Notes under the pieces: generated by a model
Seen by the model: only the letters and a program-made list of their open reading frames with translations
Database searches by the model: none
What the model was told of the DNA's origin: nothing
Shown here: one piece after another, positions 1-8,200 of the stretch
Numbering within the stretch: position 1 is the stretch's first letter
Layout: each line of letters opens with the position of its first letter
Assembly (NCBI GenBank): GCA_002391105.1
Contig: DGRT01000094.1
Location: forward strand, 1 to 36,117
Source: Lachnospiraceae bacterium UBA4381
GTDB lineage: Bacteria; Bacillota; Clostridia; Lachnospirales; Lachnospiraceae
Length of the DNA: 36,117 nt
Direction: 5' to 3'
Translations under genes and position numbers: made by a program

Positions 1-1376
1 CGATGACGGGCAAGCCAATCGAGGATAAACCAGCGGAAGCTCCGCAGGCACCAAATGCTCCATCGTCACCAATGGGACAGATGCCAAATGGTCCGGTACC
101 ACCAATGGGACAGACATCAAATGCTCCATCGACACCAATGGGACAGATGCCAAATGCTCCAGTACCACCAATGGGACAGACACCAAATGGTTCGGTATCA
201 CCAATGGGACAGATACCAAATGCTCCGATACCACCAATGAATGGTCCGATGAATCAGCCGGTTAAGAAGTTTGATCCGATGACAGGCAAACCTATCGAAG
301 AACCAGCTAAGAAGTTTGATCCAATGACAGGCAAGCCAATCGAGGATAAGCCTGTAGAAACAGCTCCTGTATTACCAACAACAGGTGAACCGATTGGACC
401 TATGGCTAAGCTTAAAAATGTTGAAAAGGGACCAATGAGTCAGCCACAGAATGGCTCAGTACCACCAATGGGACAGATACCAAACGCTCCAGTACCACCA
501 ATGGGACAGATACCAAATGCTCCTGTATCACCGATGGGTCAGATGCCTAATGGTCCGATACCACCAATGAATGGTCCGATGAGTCAGCCGGTTAAAAAGT
601 TTGATCCGATGACAGGCAAACCTATCGAAGAACCAGCTAAGAAGTTTGATCCAATGACAGGTAAGCCGATAGAGGATAAGCCTGTAGAAACAGCTCCTGT
701 ATTACAAACAACAGGTGAACCGATTGGACCTATGGCTAAGCTTAAAAATGTTGAAAAGGGACCAATGCGTCAGCCACAGAATGGCTCAGTACCACCAATG
801 GGACAGGCACCAAATGGTCCGGTATCTCCAATGGGTCAGATGCCGAATGGTCCGGTACCACCAATGAATGGTCCGATGAGTCAGCCGGTTAAGAAGTTTG
901 ATCCTATGACAGGTAAGCCAATAGAAGAAAGTCCTGTAAAAGAGAATCCAAAAAAGAATCCAATAGAAGAAAAACCACAGGATGATATGTTCTCTATTGA
1001 TGACCTTATGAAGATGGAGCCTGATACTGAAAAGAAACCGGAAGAGCGCGTGGTTGATATTAAGAAGCCTCGTCCGCATTTCATCAGAATAAAGACAGGC
1101 GAGAAGATATATGTTGATAAAGATGAGTTTAAGATTGGAAAGTCAAAGGTTCATGCAGACTACGCTATAGAGAATAACTCTGCTATAAGCCGTGTCCATG
1201 TAATCGTAATAAGAAGAAATGGAGTGAACTACCTGAAGGATAACGCTTCCACAAATGGTACTTATGTTGAAGGCGAAAGACTTGAGCCGGGCAGAGAAGT
1301 ACTTCTTAAAAATGATATGCATATAAAGTTTGGAGATGAGGAATTCTTATTTCTCCTTAGGGAAGGAAACAACTAA
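1..1376 (+). CDS. FHA-domain protein with Pro/Met/Gly-rich repeats (5' partial)
   Basis: The C-terminal ~95 residues form a forkhead-associated domain, a phosphothreonine-binding module. Visible motifs are GKSK, the ISRVH serine/histidine pair and the STNGTYV loop. The ~330 residues before it are low-complexity and probably disordered. They are built from 11-residue units of the type MGQ-x-PN-x-P-x-PP, interleaved with FDPMTGKPIEE/D modules. The gene is cut by the window edge. The first in-frame ATG (position 3) is the Met inside an MTGKPIED repeat, and bases 1-2 (cg) fit the Pro codon that precedes this Met in the other copies, so the true start lies upstream. The stop is 2 nt before the PP2C gene, which places it in one operon with the phosphatase and kinase. 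Inferred role: cytoplasmic reader of Thr phosphorylation made by the downstream kinase. No membrane segment is visible in this part. Confidence 0.88.
   Translation, partial: MTGKPIEDKPAEAPQAPNAPSSPMGQMPNGPVPPMGQTSNAPSTPMGQMPNAPVPPMGQTPNGSVSPMGQIPNAPIPPMNGPMNQPVKKFDPMTGKPIEEPAKKFDPMTGKPIEDKPVETAPVLPTTGEPIGPMAKLKNVEKGPMSQPQNGSVPPMGQIPNAPVPPMGQIPNAPVSPMGQMPNGPIPPMNGPMSQPVKKFDPMTGKPIEEPAKKFDPMTGKPIEDKPVETAPVLQTTGEPIGPMAKLKNVEKGPMRQPQNGSVPPMGQAPNGPVSPMGQMPNGPVPPMNGPMSQPVKKFDPMTGKPIEESPVKENPKKNPIEEKPQDDMFSIDDLMKMEPDTEKKPEERVVDIKKPRPHFIRIKTGEKIYVDKDEFKIGKSKVHADYAIENNSAISRVHVIVIRRNGVNYLKDNASTNGTYVEGERLEPGREVLLKNDMHIKFGDEEFLFLLREGNN
210..930 (+). repeat. Nested in-frame direct repeats inside the FHA gene
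   Basis: A segment of roughly 270 bp starting near 219 recurs almost identically 330 bp downstream (near 549). A third, shorter copy of its FDPMTGKPIEE part lies near 868. Outside these, a 33-bp unit encoding 11 residues repeats several times from about 75 to 235. All copies keep the reading frame, so changes in copy number would alter protein length and not truncate it. Confidence 0.8.
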
Positions 1377-1378
1377 TT

Positions 1379-2149
1379 ATGGAATACGCTGCAACTTATA
1401 ATACCGATATAGGTATCAGAAAGAGCACTAATCAGGATTCTGTAGCACTCAGGATTATAGATACACCTGATGGTCAGGTGGCATTTGGAATAGTGTGTGA
1501 CGGAATGGGTGGTCTTGCCAAAGGCGAGCTTGCATCCAAAGAGGTTATTACAGCATTTTGCAAATGGTTTGATGAGGAGTTTACAAATCAGGTTTTAGAA
1601 GGTACATTTACCGTACTTCGGCTGAGAGACGAATGGAATAGTATCATTCAGACAGAGAACAGAGTTCTTGGAATATATGGCTCTGATAACAATATCATGC
1701 TTGGTACTACAGTTTCTGCCATTCTCATGTATAAGGATGAATTTTATATAGTACACGTTGGTGATAGCCGTGTGTATGAGCTTCATGATTCTGTAAGAAT
1801 ACTTACGAAGGATCAGACCTTTGTTGCCAGGGAAATAGCGGCAGGAAGAATGACTCCTGAGGAGGCTAAGGTGGATCCCAGAAGAAGCGTACTGCTTCAG
1901 TGCGTGGGAGCGTCAGCCACAGTAACACCGGATTTCCTTAAAGGAAAGATACAGAGAAATGCAGTATATTTTGTTTGTTCGGATGGCTTCAGACATCAGA
2001 TCTCAGAACAGGAGATCATGGAGAAGCTTGGTCCAAAGAATACAGTAAGCACGGATGAGCTTAAATATGGGTGTGTGTATCTTACGGAACTTGTTAAGAA
2101 CCGTAAGGAAACGGATAATATTACCGTAGCAGCAATAAAAACTATGTAG
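1379..2149 (+). CDS. PP2C-family (PPM) serine/threonine protein phosphatase
   Basis: This 256-residue protein has the metal-dependent PP2C signature motifs in order: TNQDS near residue 20, CDGMGG near 41, VGDSRVYEL near 128, CSDGF near 200 and DNITV near 246. These include the Asp residues that bind the two Mn/Mg ions. It matches the usual length of bacterial PrpC/Stp phosphatases and has no membrane segment. A GGAAGGA ribosome site lies inside the end of the FHA gene, the start is 2 nt after that gene's stop, and the kinase gene begins 11 nt after this one ends. The expected role is to reverse phosphorylation by the adjacent kinase. The family is certain; the partner is inferred from the operon. 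Confidence 0.95.
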   Translation: MEYAATYNTDIGIRKSTNQDSVALRIIDTPDGQVAFGIVCDGMGGLAKGELASKEVITAFCKWFDEEFTNQVLEGTFTVLRLRDEWNSIIQTENRVLGIYGSDNNIMLGTTVSAILMYKDEFYIVHVGDSRVYELHDSVRILTKDQTFVAREIAAGRMTPEEAKVDPRRSVLLQCVGASATVTPDFLKGKIQRNAVYFVCSDGFRHQISEQEIMEKLGPKNTVSTDELKYGCVYLTELVKNRKETDNITVAAIKTM

Positions 2150-2160
2150 AGGGGAACGAG

Positions 2161-4296
2161 ATGTTAAAAGAGGGCACAGTCCTGGACGAAAAATACGAGA
2201 TACTTAGGAAGATCGGCGAAGGCGGAATGTCAGTCGTTTACCTTGCTCGTAACAATAGAATGAATATGCAGCTCGCAGTAAAGGAAATCAAGAATGATGG
2301 TTCCAAGGAAGTTGAAATACTTCTGAAAGGTCTGGAGCGAGAGGCAAATATACTAAAGGATGTAGATCATCCTGTTATACCTAGAATAATTGATATCGTA
2401 AAGCATGGTTCAACCATCTGCGTTGTAATGGACTTCGTAGAAGGCGAGAACCTGGCTGATAAGCTTAGAGAGGTTGGAGCATTTTCTCAGGACGATGTTA
2501 TAGAATGGGGTATCGAACTGGCATCGGCACTGGAATATCTTCATTCCATGAATCCTCCTATTATCTATAGAGATATGAAGCCTTCAAATGTCATGCTGAA
2601 GCCTGACGGAAGTGTAAAGCTTATCGACTTTGGTACTGCCAAGACCTATGATATAGAGAACAATGCTGATACAACAGCTCTTGGTACCAGAGGCTATGCT
2701 GCACCGGAGCAGTTTGGTGATGCACAGGGACGTGGTATATATAAGACGGATGCACGTACTGATATATACAACCTGGGTGCTACGCTCTATCATATGGTAA
2801 CAGGAAAGAATCCTCAGGAACCTCCATATGAGATAGTTCCTATCAGGGAGGTCAATCCTTCTCTTTCGACAGGACTTGAGCAGATAATCCTGAAATGTAC
2901 CAGACCTAATCCAAATGAGAGATATCAGTCGTGTTCAGAGCTTATCTACGCGCTTGAGCATTATACTGAGCTGGATGTCAGCTATATAAATGCTAACAAG
3001 AAAAAGGTAAGACTCTTTGCTACTGCAGCAGCTCTTGCGGTTGTATTTGCCATTGTGGCAGTAGTTGGAAAGAGTGGCATGAACAAGATAAATGCTGAAA
3101 ACTACGCGGCATATATAGAAGATGGAAATGATTTCAAAACAGAAGGCAGCTATACCAGAGCGGCTGGTAAATACAAGGATGCTTTTGAACTGAATGGTAA
3201 GGATTCAGAGGCGTATGTTAAGTATATTGATCTCTATATTGATGCAAGTAATGATATAGCTTCTACTGAAGAGTTAAAGCTTGAAGATGGTCTTAATGTA
3301 GTAGCCAATCGTATCAAGAATGGATACTCGGAGGTTGATAAAAACAATGAAGTTCTGTATCGTATGGGTCTTGCTTATTTTACAGAGATCGGTGACTATA
3401 GTGCTGCTGCAAAATACTTCAAGATGGTTGATTCCGGTGATGAAGATTATGGTGAGCTGGCAGACTATTATGGAAGCATTTCACTGATTCTTTCAAGTAC
3501 AAATGTAAATGTAAATGAGCTGATAGATAAGGTAAATGGATTTGCTTCTTATAATTCATCAAACCTGAATAACGATAACAGACAGAAATTCGAGAACTAT
3601 AATACAGTGGGCAAGATATATGTCACATATCTTGGCGGTGAAGGAGTTCCGGAGCAGGCAGAAAATGTTATGACGCAGGCTCTGAAAGATCTCGAAAGCT
3701 ATACCGGCGATGATGCTGCATCATTTTACTATCAATATAGTAGTAATCTTGCTGAAATATATTATGCACTGGCTGAAAAGGATCAGAGTGAAGCCAATTA
3801 TAAGCTTGCGCTTAATTATTATCAGGATGTTATTGATCAGATACAGGGAACTGTAAAGGTTGATCAGGAGCCTTCCAATGACAGCATCAAAGCTTATGTA
3901 CAGTCATATGTAAATAATATGTGTCGTATGGCAGAAATATATGGAAAGCTGGGAGACTTTGATTCGGCTGTTGCTACATATGAAAAAGCAGAAGCCGACA
4001 TGGGATCGGGTAATGAAAATGCAGTAAAGATATATTCTGAGCATTTGAACTATCTGTATGCTTCCTTTGAGGCAACGCAGCAGGATCCCGGTAAGTGGAC
4101 AAAGGACCAGAAGGAGCAGATACTTGCTGTTTATCATGAGGGTAACAAACTGAGTGGTATCAGCAATAATCCTAACTGGGTTAAAAGATCATCTACCATG
4201 GAAGGTCTTGACGATGGTTCTATCTCTGATGGAGATAAACCGAAGGAGGAAGAGACCGGCACCGAAGGAGATGCAACAGAGGAGGGAGATGAGTAA
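2161..4296 (+). CDS. Transmembrane serine/threonine protein kinase with TPR-like extracytoplasmic region
   Basis: The first ~265 residues are a Hanks-type kinase: glycine loop GEGGMSVVY near 18-26, VKEIK with Lys41, catalytic IIYRDMKPSN near 133-142 (Tyr replaces the usual His of HRD), IDFGTAK near 154 and AAPEQF near 180. A basic KKKVR stretch and one hydrophobic helix (about 284-304) follow. The remaining ~400 residues should lie outside the membrane. They contain helical TPR-like repeats, for example around GDYSAAAKYFK and GDFDSAVATYEKAE, and end in an acidic Glu/Gly tail. There are no PASTA domains, so this is not an orthodox PknB/PrkC. The TPR-like part could sense a protein or peptide ligand or assemble with the surface protein of the operon; that role is inferred. 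Confidence 0.94.
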   Translation: MLKEGTVLDEKYEILRKIGEGGMSVVYLARNNRMNMQLAVKEIKNDGSKEVEILLKGLEREANILKDVDHPVIPRIIDIVKHGSTICVVMDFVEGENLADKLREVGAFSQDDVIEWGIELASALEYLHSMNPPIIYRDMKPSNVMLKPDGSVKLIDFGTAKTYDIENNADTTALGTRGYAAPEQFGDAQGRGIYKTDARTDIYNLGATLYHMVTGKNPQEPPYEIVPIREVNPSLSTGLEQIILKCTRPNPNERYQSCSELIYALEHYTELDVSYINANKKKVRLFATAAALAVVFAIVAVVGKSGMNKINAENYAAYIEDGNDFKTEGSYTRAAGKYKDAFELNGKDSEAYVKYIDLYIDASNDIASTEELKLEDGLNVVANRIKNGYSEVDKNNEVLYRMGLAYFTEIGDYSAAAKYFKMVDSGDEDYGELADYYGSISLILSSTNVNVNELIDKVNGFASYNSSNLNNDNRQKFENYNTVGKIYVTYLGGEGVPEQAENVMTQALKDLESYTGDDAASFYYQYSSNLAEIYYALAEKDQSEANYKLALNYYQDVIDQIQGTVKVDQEPSNDSIKAYVQSYVNNMCRMAEIYGKLGDFDSAVATYEKAEADMGSGNENAVKIYSEHLNYLYASFEATQQDPGKWTKDQKEQILAVYHEGNKLSGISNNPNWVKRSSTMEGLDDGSISDGDKPKEEETGTEGDATEEGDE

Positions 4297-4299
4297 GCT

Positions 4300-5232
4300 A
4301 TGGGAATATATAATCTGATGTTCTATGGTGGACTGATACTGGCGGTTATCTTCCTGATAACAGCAGTAGTTCTCTTCTTTGTACTTAAGATTCCTGATGC
4401 ACTCGGAGTTGTTACGGGAAGAACCCAGAAGAAAGCTATAGAGGAAATAAGAAGTGGCGGTTCAGTGTCCGGTTCCAAGAAGAAGAGAAGGATGAGCCAG
4501 CTATCAACTATACAGACGAGAGATGTAGATGTAAAGGTTACCAAGGGAACTGGTACCATTACTAAAGAGACGGGAAGCATACCTTCCGGTACATTTAAAG
4601 ATGAAAAGAGAAGTAGTGATGCTTCTGCCGGACTTGCCGAAAAGGCCATGAGAGATGCCAAGGCGACTATGGAGAATCAGGCAAAGAAGGATAGAGAGGC
4701 TCTTGATACTGACGAAACAGAAGTTCTTACATATCAGGAAGCCAAGAGAGATAAGAGTGAAGACACTACAACGATTCTTGAGAATGAGCAGGCAACAGAT
4801 GTTCTTACATCAGATGCAGGAATGTATGATGATGACGAAGCAGCGACAGATGTTCTTTCATCGGATGCTGATTCAGGAACAAATGACAGGTCTTATGATG
4901 AAGAGGCAACAGATGTTCTGAAATCTACGGCTGCTGCCCCTGCTGCCAGTGAGGAAGAGGATGTGACAGATGTTCTAAGAGGACCATCTGCATTACATGA
5001 ATCGGAAGAAGCTGGCTATGAAGAGGATGCGACAGATGTACTTACGGCAGATGTCAGTGACCTTGACGAAAGCGAAATATATGGAACTTACAACCCAGAG
5101 ATGACAGCAGTGCTTAGATCAGACATGACACCAAATGAAAGCTCGGTAGAACAGACTAAGAAGGGACTGAATCAGCCGGGAATAACTGTCATCTACAATG
5201 AGACTATCGTTCATACGGACGAGAGTCTGTAA
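4300..5232 (+). CDS. Membrane-anchored acidic protein with eight T-x-(V/I)-L motifs; candidate kinase substrate and FHA scaffold
   Basis: I do not recognise a named family. The 310-residue protein has one N-terminal membrane helix (about 8-29), then a basic stretch (KKKRR near 65), then a long acidic, probably disordered tail. The tail carries Thr-x-(Val/Ile)-Leu at T140, T157, T166, T183, T204, T223, T245 and T269. Five of these are exactly TDVL, and most are preceded by Glu/Asp. With the positive-inside rule the tail is cytoplasmic. FHA domains bind phosphothreonine and read the +3 residue, so a repeated Thr with Leu at +3, beside a kinase, phosphatase and FHA gene, suggests a multivalent docking scaffold. 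It starts 3 nt after the kinase stop, and its own stop overlaps the ribosome site of the next gene. Phosphorylation is inferred, not shown. Confidence 0.85.
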   Translation: MGIYNLMFYGGLILAVIFLITAVVLFFVLKIPDALGVVTGRTQKKAIEEIRSGGSVSGSKKKRRMSQLSTIQTRDVDVKVTKGTGTITKETGSIPSGTFKDEKRSSDASAGLAEKAMRDAKATMENQAKKDREALDTDETEVLTYQEAKRDKSEDTTTILENEQATDVLTSDAGMYDDDEAATDVLSSDADSGTNDRSYDEEATDVLKSTAAAPAASEEEDVTDVLRGPSALHESEEAGYEEDATDVLTADVSDLDESEIYGTYNPEMTAVLRSDMTPNESSVEQTKKGLNQPGITVIYNETIVHTDESL

Positions 5233-5248
5233 GGAGGGAGGATGATTT

Positions 5249-8200
5249 ATGATTAATAAGAATACTAATGAAAGGAAAAGAAATGCTGTCCATAGACCAT
5301 TACCAGTCAGGCTTATAGCTCTGGTCATGGCTCTGGTTATGGTGCTTTCGGTGGTTTATATCAATAACCGTAATGATAGGGTTAAGGCTGAACCTGTTTT
5401 TAAGCAAGATGATAATTATATACCGAGTAAGATAACTAATACTACAACGGAATATACCGTAAATGTTCCTATTATTAAAAATGGTGCAGTATCGGGAATA
5501 ATGTTTAAGCTTCCGGATTTGGAACAGGGAGAACCTATATCAGATGAGGCATCGATTAGTTATTATAAAATTGTAAAAACTAGTGGCTCGACGCAAAATA
5601 CATACTATTCAAATAATAGTGGCACATCCGCTACAGGAATTATATATAATAGTGTTGCATATTTTAATGAAGGTGGTCTCTCCCAAATTTGGGTGGATGG
5701 AAGTATGAGAGATGAGCATTGGGTTGTTTATTATGAAGAAACTCCTTATTCATTGAATGGAATGACCCAAATCCAATTTGAAACGGATGGTCCAGTATAT
5801 GATGTTGATACTTCGAATCAGAGAATAGTTAATACAGAAGATGAGTCTGATGTTCTACCCATTGTCAAGAGGGTAAAAGTCGGAGAGGATTTTGTAGAGT
5901 ATGAAGAAATTTCTGCAATAGAAGTTGATGGCAAAAAATGTGCAGTCGGATATACAACAAAATATAGTAATGGGGATTCATACACAGTTACAGCAAGCAA
6001 AGATTATTCTATAACACGTTATAAAACCATTATTAATAACTGGGGCGGTGATGCAGTTCCTGCTACAGGAGGATATTTTATTGTTACTGGTTCTGAGGAG
6101 GAAACCTTTACAGCGAAAAAATTGGAATCTGCATCATATAAATATCTGCTTAGTGGACCGGATATCAGTACTCCTGTTGAGATAAACGAGACAGATTTGG
6201 TTTCTGATTATAATGCTGGAAGCTTGATACCAGAAGCCGTTGAACCTATTGAAGTATTAAGAATTAATGTTAAAACTTATGTACCTGCAGAAATCTCGAT
6301 AGATACTACTACACAACCAGCTACTTTTATTGATGCTGATTCTAGTGGAGAGACTGCAATTATCTCAGATACTGATACAGAATCATATTATGGAAGTATA
6401 TCATATAATGTTACTGTTGATCCTGGAGATACAATGAGGGATTATGAAATAACTGACAAGAATATGACTTTCACTGAGATTAATAATCGATTGGCAAAGG
6501 GTATTGAGGGAAATGGACAATATACAATAACAAAGAATATCTATGCTACTATAGGTGATGAGAAAGTATTAATTTACAGTAGTAAGGATGTAGATAAGAA
6601 AGATGTTTATGTATATGCACTTAAAAATATAGAAGTTTATAATGGAGATGAATTGGTTGGTTCATGGACGGCATCGCAATCTTCGGTAAGTATTAGCGAA
6701 TTGGATTTGACAGATAAGCTATTAGACCCTTCGAAAGAAACCAAAATATATTATGAACCCTACCAATCAATGTTGAGTAGTGATAATCATAACGCAGAAT
6801 ATGTAGGTTCAGAGACAGATGTATTCGGTGGTTCCATTGGCGCAGCATCTGCTGAAGGAAATGGTTACTCTCATAAGATTTCAGGAAATATCAACTATAA
6901 TGATAAGAGTGCAGAATATAAGATATCCTGTCAGGCATTAGGAGCATATGGGGGTAAAACATTTACATTTAATGTAAAATTGAAATTTGATAATGGAACA
7001 CCTACAGCAACGATTACTAATTCTCAACAGAAAAATGCTAAAAACAAAAGTTTTGAGTTGACGTCATCCTATACTGTTCCAGCGGGTAGTAGTGCAATAA
7101 TTACTAGCTCAAAAGTATATCAAGGCGAGGATGAGTCGAATCTGACTGCTGTTGGAGATATGAAAGTATCTGGTTTAACGGGTTCTTATGTAGCAGAGTT
7201 AAAACCAGGTAAAAATGTTTTTAAAATAGATGCTACTAGCGGTTATGGAATTACGAGTGAAAAATCTGAAGCATATAGCATATTTTATGATGATACAGAT
7301 CCTGAGATATATGATGTAAAGCTAATTCAGGATGGGGCAAATAAAACAGGTAGTAAGATTACCTGTAAACGTGATGCGAAGATAACATTTAAGGTTAAAG
7401 ATGATGGGGCTTCAAGTGAATTAAAGAAGGCTGTTATCACATTAAATGGCAACGAAGTTTCATCCACATTTGCTGATGGTGAATATACTATTGATTTGCC
7501 TGCATCAAATAGTAATAATAATAAGACATTTGTTTATAAGCTTAATCTTAGTGATAATTCAGGAAGAACTGCTACTGAGAAGGAATGTAAGGTACAGTTC
7601 CAGAATGATGATACAACCATTAAGTTTGAAGTAAAGCCACAGATTGATCAGAGCACTTACTTTGTAGTATGGGGTGCAGATCCTAATGTTGCTAAGGTCC
7701 TTGTGAATGTAACAACATCAAATGATGTTAACATTAAGAAGGTAGAGGCTGCAATAGACCTAAATGATAAGAATGGTGAATTTAAGGATATATCAGATAC
7801 CGGTACTGTTGGGGCAAGCGCAGGAACATTTACTGTAGATCTTAAACAAAGCGTAAGTAAGACTATAAAGAAAATTAGAATTCGCGTAACTAAGAATAAT
7901 GGTGTGGTTGAAACTGCTGAGTATGGAGTTATCCATATTGATGTATTCAAGCCTACTCTTGCACTTAGTGTAGAGGGTAATACTGGAAAGTGGTTTACAA
8001 GTGATTTTATGCTTGTTGCAACAATTACGGATCCTACAAATGATGGTGATTCTGATGCTGTTTCAGGACTTAAGACCGCATATTACACAGTAACTAATTC
8101 AAAGAAGAATACTTCAAAGACAGCTATTCCGATAAATGGAGGTACTGCTACAACAAGGCTGATTGGTGTATATGAATCAAGCAATACAGATGGTACAAAG

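Noticed and set aside
2161..4296. PknB/PrkC-type germination or cell-wall kinase
   Set aside because: There are no PASTA repeats after the membrane helix; the outer part is helical and TPR-like.
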